Positions 8,986 to 17,086 of a stretch of DNA of 64,000 nucleotides are shown one piece after another. The notes below the pieces were generated by a model that saw only the letters and a list, made by a program, of their open reading frames with translations, ran no database searches and had not been told where the DNA came from. The stretch lies in contig CBDDLH010000009.1 of the NCBI GenBank assembly GCA_965230565.1, positions 86,069 through 150,068 of the forward strand, in the 5' to 3' direction. A program made the translations under genes and the position numbers. The number at the start of each line of letters is the position of its first letter. Positions within the stretch are counted from its first letter, which is position 1. The DNA comes from BCD1 sp965230565. GTDB taxonomy: Bacteria; Bacteroidota; Bacteroidia; Chitinophagales; Saprospiraceae.

Positions 8986-9128
8986 CAATGAGACTGTCTC
9001 ATCTTAAAGACGCTTATCAGGTTGAGACACTAATTTATCGAAGTTATTTGCCAATATATCTAACCTGTAACAAGAAACCAGCAGGCAGTAAACGAATTTG
9101 CTTATATTTACGGCCTTAACAACAGACC

Positions 9129-9689
9129 ATGAAGCGTAGGATTCAGTTTTTCCGGGAGAGTATCAAGAATATGAAAACGACGGGTTCCGTTACCCATAGT
9201 TCGAAGTTTTTATGCAGGGGCATGATCAAACCCGTTGATTTTGAGCATGCTACCCTGATCGTTGAACTCGGTGCCGGTGACGGAGTGATCACCAAACATA
9301 TTCTCAAAAAGATGCGCCCGGATGCCAAACTCCTCGTTTTTGAAGTGAATAAAAAGTTCTGTCAAAAAGTCCGGGAGAAGATCCATGATGATCGAATGAT
9401 CCTCATCGAAGATTCTGCAGAACACCTGCCGGATCACCTAGAGAGACTCGGCCTGCCCAAAGTTGAATTCATCGTTTCTGCCATTCCTTTTGTCGCATTG
9501 TCCAAAGAGATCACCTATAAGATTCTGGATGTATGCAAAGATAACCTTGTCAAGGGTGGACTTTACATCCAGATGCACTATTCTCTGGTATTAAAAAAGA
9601 CCTATGAGCGGATCTTTGGCAATGTGAAGATCGACTTCATTCCCGTGAATGTACCTCCTGCATTTGTGCTGGTGAGCAGGAAGGAGTAA
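9129..9689 (+). CDS. Class I SAM-dependent methyltransferase, phospholipid N-methyltransferase-like
   Basis: A 186-residue Rossmann-fold methyltransferase. The N-terminus MKRRIQFFRESIKNMKTTGSV followed by HSSKFLCRGMIKPVDF is the lead-in seen in small PmtA/RsmA-related enzymes. Motif I is VELGAGDGVITKHIL (about 45-60), the acidic residue after beta2 is in LLVFEVN, and the motif IV position is VSAIPFVAL instead of an NPPY. That pattern fits phosphatidylethanolamine N-methyltransferases of the COG3963 type better than rRNA adenine dimethyltransferases, which are longer and carry NLPY. Single gene with no partner nearby. Substrate uncertain. Confidence 0.7.
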   Translation: MKRRIQFFRESIKNMKTTGSVTHSSKFLCRGMIKPVDFEHATLIVELGAGDGVITKHILKKMRPDAKLLVFEVNKKFCQKVREKIHDDRMILIEDSAEHLPDHLERLGLPKVEFIVSAIPFVALSKEITYKILDVCKDNLVKGGLYIQMHYSLVLKKTYERIFGNVKIDFIPVNVPPAFVLVSRKE

Positions 9690-9823
9690 AATTGGCTTTC
9701 CATTGACAGTTCTTTCTATTTCTTTTGTTGTTCAGGCAAAGTTGTAATACCAATTTGATCTTTTTCCTTAACTTAATGTTCTCAAGTTTGGATTTAACTG
9801 GTATTTGAAAAAAAACTTTCGTC

Positions 9824-11512
9824 ATGTCACGTCTTTTTACCTTTTTATGTCTTTCCCTCATTTTTAATATTACACTTATGGCACAAGATCGCCTCACCGG
9901 GCATCCATTCGCTACCCGGTCAGAAGTCATTGCACAAAATGGTATGGCTTGTACTTCCCAACCCCTGGCGAGTATGGTGGCCATTGATATCCTCAAAGCC
10001 GGAGGAAATGCCATTGATGCTGCTATTGCCGCTAATGCAACGCTTGGTTTAATGGAGCCCACCGGAAATGGGATTGGCGGCGATCTTTTTGCGATCGTCT
10101 GGGATGCCAAAACCCAAAAGCTTTACGGTCTGAATGCCAGCGGGCGTTCTCCTAAAAGTCTGTCCCTGCAATGGTTTAAGGACAATGGTTACGAAAGTAT
10201 TCCTTCTCATGGGCCACTGCCTGTTTCCGTACCCGGTTGTGTGGATGGGTGGTTTGAGTTGCATGGAAAATTCGGCAGTATGGAAATGGAGCAAGTCCTC
10301 GCACCGGCTATCGATTATGCCCGGAAAGGATTTCCCGTTTCGGAACTGATCTCTTATTATTGGAAACGTTCCGCACCGTTTTTATCCAAATATCCGGGCT
10401 TTAGGGAGATTTTTACCATTGATGGCAGAGGACCGGAAAAGGGAGAAGTTTTTAAGAACCCTTACCTCGCGAATACGCTGGAAAAGATCGCCAAAGGAGG
10501 AAGAGATGTTTTTTACAAAGGAGAGATCGCCCGGGTGATCGATCAATACATGAAAGAGAATGACGGATTTCTGTCCTATGAAGATCTCGCCGCTCATAAG
10601 TCTGAGTGGGTAGAGCCGATGTCCACCAATTACCGGGGATATGATGTGTGGGAATTGCCACCTAATGGCCAGGGCATAGCTGCCTTACAAATGCTGAATA
10701 TTCTTGAGCAGTATGATATTGCCGATATGGGTTTTGGAAGTGCCGATTACCTCCATGTTTTAACTGAAGCCAAGAAACTTGCCTTTGAAGACCGGGCCAA
10801 ATATTACGCCGATACCGATTTTCACGATCTGGATTACAATGTCCTCATCTCAAAGCAATACGGTCAGGAAAGACAAAAACTTATTAAAGAACGCGCCGCG
10901 CGCCGCTATGATGCGGGTAAACTGGAAACGAGTAATACCATCTACCTGACGGTAGCCGATAAATGGGGCAATATGATTTCCCTGATCCAAAGTAATTACC
11001 GGGGTATGGGTTCCGGCATGACGCCAACAGGCCTCGGGTTTGTGCTGCAGGATAGGGGTGAATTATTCACATTGCAGGAAGATCATTACAATGTTTATGA
11101 ACCAGGAAAACGGCCATTCCATACCATCATCCCCGGTTTTGTGACCAAAGATGGAAAGCCATACCTCAGTTTTGGTGTGATGGGTGGAGCCATGCAGCCC
11201 CAGGGACATACCCAGGTACTGATCAATATGATCGATTTTGGCATGAATATCCAGGAAGCGGGGGATGCTGCTCGTATGCGTCATTCAGGTTCTTCGCAGC
11301 CGACGGGTGAACTGATGACCAACGGAGGAACCCTTTACCTCGAAAATGGATTCAGTGATCTGGTTCGTCGTGAACTGATGAAAAAGGGGCATAAACTGGG
11401 AAGTTCGGTTGGTGGATACGGTGGTTATCAGGCTATCATGTGGGATGCGGAAAATAAGGTCTACTACGGCGCTTCCGAGTCCAGAAAGGATGGTTGTGCG
11501 ATCGGCTATTAA
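9824..11512 (+). CDS. ggt: Gamma-glutamyltransferase family protein
   Basis: Secreted or periplasmic Ntn hydrolase (562 residues; signal peptide MSRLFTFLCLSLIFNITLMAQ) that cleaves gamma-glutamyl amides such as glutathione after autoproteolysis into two subunits. Family signatures: GGNAIDAAIAANATLGLMEP (61-80), GNGIGGDLFAIVWD (81-94) and NASGRSP. The predicted nucleophile and cleavage site is T372 in NTIYLTVADKWGN. The usual TTHxxVVD reads TIYLTVAD, so the second Thr and the His are replaced, as in more divergent YwrD-like members. The oxyanion glycine pair appears later as GVMGGAMQPQ. Whether it acts mainly as transferase or hydrolase cannot be told. Confidence 0.88.
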   Translation: MSRLFTFLCLSLIFNITLMAQDRLTGHPFATRSEVIAQNGMACTSQPLASMVAIDILKAGGNAIDAAIAANATLGLMEPTGNGIGGDLFAIVWDAKTQKLYGLNASGRSPKSLSLQWFKDNGYESIPSHGPLPVSVPGCVDGWFELHGKFGSMEMEQVLAPAIDYARKGFPVSELISYYWKRSAPFLSKYPGFREIFTIDGRGPEKGEVFKNPYLANTLEKIAKGGRDVFYKGEIARVIDQYMKENDGFLSYEDLAAHKSEWVEPMSTNYRGYDVWELPPNGQGIAALQMLNILEQYDIADMGFGSADYLHVLTEAKKLAFEDRAKYYADTDFHDLDYNVLISKQYGQERQKLIKERAARRYDAGKLETSNTIYLTVADKWGNMISLIQSNYRGMGSGMTPTGLGFVLQDRGELFTLQEDHYNVYEPGKRPFHTIIPGFVTKDGKPYLSFGVMGGAMQPQGHTQVLINMIDFGMNIQEAGDAARMRHSGSSQPTGELMTNGGTLYLENGFSDLVRRELMKKGHKLGSSVGGYGGYQAIMWDAENKVYYGASESRKDGCAIGY

Positions 11513-11623
11513 AGCTGCGGGGTGAATACTTTTCCTGAATGTCCGTCCCTGAAATATTTAACATAGAAGGTCGCAAGGGAGGCGCCAGGTACGCAAGGGT
11601 AATATTGATAACTTATACCAGCT

Positions 11624-14176
11624 ATGAAAAACCTTTCCTCTTTAACAACTTTCATTTTAGTTGTGAGCTGTTTGCTGTTGTCATGTGAACAAAAGCAACC
11701 AACACAGCAAGCAACCAAAATCTCCGGTGCCTACGAAGCCTTGAATTTTATGGGTGATCGACAGGTATTTCCATATGAGAAATTACCCGAACGCTCCTAT
11801 TATGCTGCCTGGGAAGCGATGCAGGAGATGTCCGAAGCGGTTCCTTCCATGAGGGAAGATGTAGACCCCTGGGAAACGATGGGCCCTCACAACCGGGGAG
11901 GTAGGACATTGGCATTAGCCTTAAATCCTCAAAATCCGAATACAGTATTAGCAGGTTCAGCGAGTGGGGGACTTTGGCGTAGCTATTCAGGAGGAGCAGG
12001 AGTTGATGCCTGGGAGCGGGTGGAAATAGACTTTCCCGTTCTGGGTGTCAGCAGTATTACTTATGCTCCAGGGGATTCCATGACCATCTTTATCGGGACA
12101 GGGGAGGTTTATAATTATTATGCTGCCGGGACGGGGGCTGCTTACAGAAATACCCGTGGGAGTTTCGGGATCGGCATACTGAGATCTACTGATGGTGGAG
12201 TAAGCTGGGAAAAGAGTCTCGACTGGACGCTCGATCAGAATCATGGAGTCTGGGCGATCAGAATAGCACCTTCTAATCCGCAGATTATTTATGCAGCCAC
12301 AACCGAAGGTGTTTATAAATCGACCGATGGCGGAGACAGCTGGGAATTGAAACACAATGTCATTATGGCCAATGACCTATTGGTACATCCAAATGATGCG
12401 GATAAAGTAGTGGTGGGTTGTGGTAATTTTGGATCAGCTGGCAAGGGCATTTACAGAACGACAAACGGGGGAGATAGTTGGGTGCAGATCAACTCCCAAT
12501 TGCCTTCCGGCTTTCAGGGCAAAATTCAATTGGGAATGGCTCCATCGCAGCCGGATATCATTTACGCAAGTATAGGAAATGGTTTTAGTAGCGAGACTGG
12601 GGCAAGCTGGTTGTGCCGGTCCACAAATTTTGGGGCTACCTGGGATCTCAGGTCCACCATAGATTACTCCCAGTGGCAGGGGTGGTTTTCCCATGATGTG
12701 GCGGTGAGCCCCGATGATCCGAATGAGATCACTGTGATTGGTATTAACATATGGAATTCTACCGACGGAGGTACAGTATTGGTGCCTAAAACCGGCGGAG
12801 GTATCGGTTATGTCAATCCACCCATTGAAGGACCGGACGGGCCGGGGGATTTTGTGCATTCGGATGCTCATGATGTGATCTATCACCCTGATAATGCAAA
12901 CATAATTTACGTCGCAAGTGACGGTGGTATTCATCGTTCCCTCGATGGAGGAGATAATTATGCGAGTTGTAATGGCCGCTACCAAACAGCACAATTTTAC
13001 AATGGTTTTTCTGTTTCCACCAATGATCCCAATTTCTGTATGGGTGGTTTACAGGATAACGGAACGATCCGCTGGAACGGTGATGTCACCTGGTCCAGGT
13101 TATCTGGAGGAGATGGAAGTTGGACGGCTATCCATCCACAGAATGATGACGAATTTTATACTTCCTGGCAGTTTTTGAATATGCTTAAAACGGAAGATGC
13201 ACAGGTACTTTTCGATGTAACGCCCAATCGAATTGCTCCCACGGCTTTCATCGCTCCTTTTTTGGTGGCTCCTTCCGATGGGGATGTGGTTTATGGAGCT
13301 TCTTCCATTATGGCCAGGTCAACCGATGGTGCAGCCAGCTGGACGATCATTAATAATGAACAAACCGTCGATCCCAACTGGACTCCTGTGCTGAGTATGG
13401 CGATCTCCCATCAGGACCCGGATGTGCTTTACGCTGCTACGGCTCCGTATAATGGTAGCCCTTCTCAAATGATGAGAACGTTGAATGGCAACATTTTTAC
13501 CAATATTTCCAACGGTCTTCCCAATCGATATCCAATGGATATGGCAGTGGATCCGACTGACGATGGAGTTGCTTATGTAACTTATTCCGGTTTCGGAACC
13601 GGGCATGTTTTCAAAACAACTAATCACGGCACTACCTGGTCAGATATTTCAGCAAGCCTTCCGGATGTGCCCACCAATGCGGTAATCGTTGATCCACTTT
13701 TTCCCAATACCGTTTATGTTGGTAATGACCTCGGTGTTTTTGTATCAACGGATGGAGGTGACAACTGGGAAACCTATCAGGAAGGGTTGCCGGGTGCGGT
13801 TATGGTTTTTGATTTAAAAATATCACCTGTTAATCGGAAATTACGAGTGGCAACACATGGAAATGGTGCTTATGAGCGTGATTTGATTGATGAAGTCAGT
13901 GTCGGGCAGGAAAATGTTGAAAGTAGTTTTAACCTGAAAGTTTTCCCGAATCCTGCTGTTGATAATGTTGTGTTGGATCTTGGAAAAAGTGAGTTTGATA
14001 AAATTTCCATTAATATTTATAATGCGAATGGGCAATTGGTAAAGAATTTTGGAGAGCGATCAGGAATCGCGACCTCGCAAATTCAACTGGATTTAGACAG
14101 ATTGCCACCGGGGACTTATTTATTGCAGATAAAAACCGAGGAGGGGGTATTTACCGAAAAATTAATCGTAAACTAA
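11624..14176 (+). CDS. BNR/sortilin-like beta-propeller protein with T9SS C-terminal sorting domain
   Basis: An 850-residue exported protein. The N-terminus has a lipoprotein-type signal (SCLLLSCEQKQ, Cys about 21). The body is built of BNR/VPS10-type propeller repeats: STDGGVSWEKS, STDGGDSWEL, TTNGGDSWVQ, STNFGATWDLRS, SLDGGDNY, TTNHGTTWSD, STDGGDNWETY. The last ~80 residues form a type A T9SS sorting domain (VFPNPAVDNVVLDLG ... NANGQLVKNF ... LPPGTYLLQIKTEEGVFTEKLIVN). Related WD40/YVTN-BNR repeat proteins are often annotated as exo-sialidase- or glycosyl hydrolase-like without a tested activity. Carrying both a lipobox and a T9SS tail is unusual. Confidence 0.85.
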   Translation: MKNLSSLTTFILVVSCLLLSCEQKQPTQQATKISGAYEALNFMGDRQVFPYEKLPERSYYAAWEAMQEMSEAVPSMREDVDPWETMGPHNRGGRTLALALNPQNPNTVLAGSASGGLWRSYSGGAGVDAWERVEIDFPVLGVSSITYAPGDSMTIFIGTGEVYNYYAAGTGAAYRNTRGSFGIGILRSTDGGVSWEKSLDWTLDQNHGVWAIRIAPSNPQIIYAATTEGVYKSTDGGDSWELKHNVIMANDLLVHPNDADKVVVGCGNFGSAGKGIYRTTNGGDSWVQINSQLPSGFQGKIQLGMAPSQPDIIYASIGNGFSSETGASWLCRSTNFGATWDLRSTIDYSQWQGWFSHDVAVSPDDPNEITVIGINIWNSTDGGTVLVPKTGGGIGYVNPPIEGPDGPGDFVHSDAHDVIYHPDNANIIYVASDGGIHRSLDGGDNYASCNGRYQTAQFYNGFSVSTNDPNFCMGGLQDNGTIRWNGDVTWSRLSGGDGSWTAIHPQNDDEFYTSWQFLNMLKTEDAQVLFDVTPNRIAPTAFIAPFLVAPSDGDVVYGASSIMARSTDGAASWTIINNEQTVDPNWTPVLSMAISHQDPDVLYAATAPYNGSPSQMMRTLNGNIFTNISNGLPNRYPMDMAVDPTDDGVAYVTYSGFGTGHVFKTTNHGTTWSDISASLPDVPTNAVIVDPLFPNTVYVGNDLGVFVSTDGGDNWETYQEGLPGAVMVFDLKISPVNRKLRVATHGNGAYERDLIDEVSVGQENVESSFNLKVFPNPAVDNVVLDLGKSEFDKISINIYNANGQLVKNFGERSGIATSQIQLDLDRLPPGTYLLQIKTEEGVFTEKLIVN

Positions 14177-14181
14177 CGTTC

Positions 14182-14409
14182 TCAAAAGTCATTTTGGGAT
14201 TTGGACTTATAAGGGAATTTTTTCATAAGATAAGCATAGAATATTCCTGCTATCGCCCATATGGGTATACCCAACAGGAGGCTTCGTAAAGTGATATCAT
14301 CTCTTGTCATCAATGGGAAGAGAATAATCATGAACACATACATCAAGCCTCCAAAGACCAAGGCGGTTCTCCAAAAAGGAAATTGTTTGGGTTGTTGCTG
14401 ATTGTCCAT
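14182..14409 (-). CDS. Small two-helix membrane protein at the end of the Calvin operon
   Basis: A 75-residue protein with two hydrophobic helices (about 14-34, TALVFGGLMYVFMIILFPL; about 43-64, LLLGIPIWAIAGIFYAYLM), a short N-terminal Gln/Pro-rich tail and a basic C-terminal tail (KKFPYKSKSQ). Not a family I recognise. Its start is 3 bases after the rpe stop, so it is very likely co-transcribed with cbbM-prk-glpX-rpe. It ends five bases from the convergent propeller gene. A link to inorganic carbon handling is possible from context only. Confidence 0.65.
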   Translation of the reverse strand: MDNQQQPKQFPFWRTALVFGGLMYVFMIILFPLMTRDDITLRSLLLGIPIWAIAGIFYAYLMKKFPYKSKSQNDF

Positions 14410-14412
14410 GAA

Positions 14413-15087
14413 TTAAGAATATTTGGCCAATAAGGCTTTCATATCCTTAACCATCTTTACAGGATCATCGGCCTTGAAAACACCTGATCCGGAAACGATG
14501 ATGTCAGCGCCGGCTTCCAAGATCTCGGCCATGTTACCGTACTTCGCCCCTCCGTCGATCTCAATTTCCACTTGATCTGAGAGCCCACGATCTTCCAGCA
14601 TTTTATTTAATCGCCGTAGTCTGTCCAGGGTGTTTGGAATGAAGGATTGTCCTCCAAAACCAGGGTTGACAGACATGATCAGAATAAGATCGAGGTCTCC
14701 CAATACTTCTTCAATGGAACTTAAAGGCGTGTGTGGATTGAGAGAAACACCCGCCTTGACGCCTCTTGATCTGATGTGTTGAAGGATTCTGTGCAAGTGA
14801 GTGGAAGCCTCAACATGAACGGTCAGGTAATCTGCACCCGCATCGCAATAGGCATCTACAAATTCCCCTGGATTGGAGATCATCAAATGCACATCACAGG
14901 GGACCGTTGCAATGCGTTTAATGGCTTTAATGATTGGCGGGCCAATGGTCAGATTGGGAACAAAATGTCCATCCATGACGTCGAGATGCAGCAGGTCGGC
15001 TCCTGCGTTCTGGATCATGGTAATGTCTCTTTCCAGATTGACATAATCTGCGGATAAAATGGAGGGTGCTAATTTTTTTTGTTTCAT
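14413..15087 (-). CDS. rpe: Ribulose-phosphate 3-epimerase
   Basis: Cytoplasmic TIM-barrel enzyme interconverting ribulose-5-phosphate and xylulose-5-phosphate; in this operon it returns pentose phosphates to the RuBP pool. 224 residues, the usual length. Signatures: APSILSADYVNLERD at the N-terminus (metal/catalytic region), LHLDVMDGHFVPNLTIGP (Asp general base and metal His), CDVHLMI, SVNPGFGGQSFI (phosphate loop) and IDGGAKYGN (catalytic Asp), with VSGSGVF. The start overlaps the FBPase stop by four bases (ATGA), suggesting translational coupling. Confidence 0.96.
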   Translation of the reverse strand: MKQKKLAPSILSADYVNLERDITMIQNAGADLLHLDVMDGHFVPNLTIGPPIIKAIKRIATVPCDVHLMISNPGEFVDAYCDAGADYLTVHVEASTHLHRILQHIRSRGVKAGVSLNPHTPLSSIEEVLGDLDLILIMSVNPGFGGQSFIPNTLDRLRRLNKMLEDRGLSDQVEIEIDGGAKYGNMAEILEAGADIIVSGSGVFKADDPVKMVKDMKALLAKYS

Positions 15088-16106
15088 ACTGCAAAATTAA
15101 GTTTTCTTTTGAATTGGTGGATACCTTTTATGTAACGAATAGATCCGGAGAGTGATCTGATGACGATACTTTCTGTGGTTACCCCTCCGCTGCGGTCAAA
15201 ATGAACGCCTTCGAGGAAGTTGCTGTCCGTAATTCCTGTTGCTGCGAAAAATGTATTGTCGGAACTGACGAGGTCATTAAGGATGAGGATTTGGTCAAGG
15301 TCAATACCCTCATTTTTTAAAGCTTCGATCTCGTAGGATTTTTGAGGGGCTCGTTTTCCTTGCATACCTCCTCCAATAGCCTTTACGGCACAAGCTGCAA
15401 TGACACCTTCCGGTGTACCTCCTATGCCCATCAGCACGTCGATTCCGGTTCCGGGGGTAGCAGCCATCAGGGCACCCATGACGTCTCCGTCGGAATGCAA
15501 ACTGATCCTGGCTCCTGCTTTTCGAATCTCCGCAATCAGTGATTGATGTCTGGGTTTGTCCAGTACAAAAACAGTGAGGTCCTGAATTTCCCGTTTAAGT
15601 GCTTTGGCAATTCGTTGGAGATTTTCGGTAGGAGATAAACGGATGTCGATCACATCTCTGGCTTTTTTCTCAACCACGAGCTTATCCATGTAAAGAGATT
15701 CGCCTGGTTTCCACATGCTTCCCCGGTCAGCAGCGCCTATTACTGCTATGGAATTTGGGCGACCGAACGCCAGCAGGTTGGTTCCTTCAACCGGGTCAAC
15801 AGCAATATCCACTTCCGGGCCATATCCAGTACCGACTTCTTCTCCGTTATACAACATGGGCGCTTCATCTTTCTCTCCTTCCCCAATAACCACAACACCT
15901 TTCATGTCGACGGTTCTCAGAAAGGCACGCATGGCATCAACAGCAGCGCCATCACCGCCGTTTTTGTCGCCCAGTCCCATAAATCTTGCGGAGGAAATGG
16001 CAGCGGCTTCCGTTACGCGGACCAGTTCCATGGCCAGGTTTCTGTCTGGTTTGGTACTTTGACTCAATCCTGTGCTCATAGCATCAGGAGAAATTGCTTT
16101 TGGCAT
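15084..16106 (-). CDS. glpX: Class II fructose-1,6-bisphosphatase (GlpX/SBPase-type)
   Basis: Metal-dependent phosphatase of the Li-sensitive fold, converting fructose-1,6-bisphosphate, and in autotrophs often sedoheptulose-1,7-bisphosphate, to the monophosphate. 340 residues. Metal and substrate motifs: GLGDKNGGDGAAVDAMR (about 45-60), IGEGEKDEAPMLYNGE, VDIAVDPVEGTNLLAFG, SLHSDGDVMGAL and MGIGGTPEGVIAACA. Placed between phosphoribulokinase (gap 12 bases) and rpe (4-base overlap), it serves the regenerative half of the Calvin cycle. Bifunctional FBPase/SBPase activity, as in cyanobacteria, is an inference from context. Confidence 0.94.
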   Translation of the reverse strand: MPKAISPDAMSTGLSQSTKPDRNLAMELVRVTEAAAISSARFMGLGDKNGGDGAAVDAMRAFLRTVDMKGVVVIGEGEKDEAPMLYNGEEVGTGYGPEVDIAVDPVEGTNLLAFGRPNSIAVIGAADRGSMWKPGESLYMDKLVVEKKARDVIDIRLSPTENLQRIAKALKREIQDLTVFVLDKPRHQSLIAEIRKAGARISLHSDGDVMGALMAATPGTGIDVLMGIGGTPEGVIAACAVKAIGGGMQGKRAPQKSYEIEALKNEGIDLDQILILNDLVSSDNTFFAATGITDSNFLEGVHFDRSGGVTTESIVIRSLSGSIRYIKGIHQFKRKLNFAV

Positions 16107-16118
16107 ATCTGGTTTGGT

Positions 16119-17000
16119 TTAGAACCTGACGTTTTGTTTTCCGAGCAGGTATTGAATAATGGGCGTAACGATCATTTCCATAGCCAGTCCCATTTTTGGA
16201 CCTGGCACCACCAGGGTGTTTCTCCTGGAAATGAAAGACCCTTCGAGCATATTTTTCAAATATGATAAATCCATGTCGTATTTAAAAATGATCTCCTTTT
16301 TTATTCTGATAACCACCAGACTTTCATCCTTGGAAGGAACATCCCGAGCAATAAACGGATTGGAAGTATCAACGGTAGGAATTCTCTGGAAGTTGATGTC
16401 TGTTCTGGAAAACTGTGGCGTGATATAATCAACATAGTCATCCATTCTTGATTTAATGGTTTTGACCACTTGTTCCGTGGTGTAGCCTCTTTGCACACGG
16501 TCTCTTTGTATCTTTTGTATCCACTCCAGATTGATGATGGGTACCACTCCGATCAGCAGGTCAACAAAAGGGGCGACCTCTTCCACTCCTCCATGAAGTC
16601 CTTCGTAAAGTAATAGATCAGTTCCTTCCCGGATGTCTTCCCAGGGAGTGAACTGCCCGGGAGACAAGCCTTCCCAATCGGAGGCTTCTTCATCAGAATG
16701 GAGATAATAGCGGCGTTTTCCCGTTCCGGATTTACGGTATGACTTAAATAATTGCCCAAGTTCATCGAACAGGTTGGCCTCTTTTCCGAAATGGCTGAAC
16801 TGCCGGCCTTGCTTGTGTGCTTCCTGCGCTTTAGCTTTCATGGCCTGCCTGTCGTAGCGATGGAAACTATCGCCTTCGATGTACACAGCATTGATTTTTT
16901 CTCTGAAAAAAATATGGCTGAAAGCTGTTTTGACCGTAGAGGTTCCAGCCCCTGAAGAACCGGTAACTGCCACCACCGGGAAAGGTACTTTCCTTGTCAT
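16119..17000 (-). CDS. prkB: Phosphoribulokinase (bacterial class I type)
   Basis: Phosphorylates ribulose-5-phosphate to ribulose-1,5-bisphosphate, the reaction that together with RuBisCO defines the Calvin cycle. 293 residues, the length of the proteobacterial octameric class. P-loop VTGSSGAGTST (residues 12-22), the segment IEGDSFHRYDR (catalytic Asp region), RRYYLHSDEEA, LLYEGLHGGV (Walker B-like, catalytic Asp/Glu region) and VVPIINLEWIQKIQRDR with downstream RGYTTEQV. It lacks the paired regulatory cysteines of the plant/cyanobacterial class in the P-loop region. It lies 86 bases downstream of cbbM. Confidence 0.95.
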   Translation of the reverse strand: MTRKVPFPVVAVTGSSGAGTSTVKTAFSHIFFREKINAVYIEGDSFHRYDRQAMKAKAQEAHKQGRQFSHFGKEANLFDELGQLFKSYRKSGTGKRRYYLHSDEEASDWEGLSPGQFTPWEDIREGTDLLLYEGLHGGVEEVAPFVDLLIGVVPIINLEWIQKIQRDRVQRGYTTEQVVKTIKSRMDDYVDYITPQFSRTDINFQRIPTVDTSNPFIARDVPSKDESLVVIRIKKEIIFKYDMDLSYLKNMLEGSFISRRNTLVVPGPKMGLAMEMIVTPIIQYLLGKQNVRF

Positions 17001-17086
17001 AACTTTTGTTTTTTAGTACAAGGCAGCATTGCCCTGATCAAAATGAATTTTTATTCGATCGTCATTGGGTGGTTCGGTCAATATAA

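Noticed and set aside
8680..8988. Minus-strand frame coding PETRNQK repeats
   Set aside because: It is produced by the heptamer array and the 3' end of the plus-strand gene; no sign of selection.
9129..9689. KsgA-type rRNA dimethyladenosine transferase
   Set aside because: The protein is too short and lacks the NLPY motif and the C-terminal helical domain.
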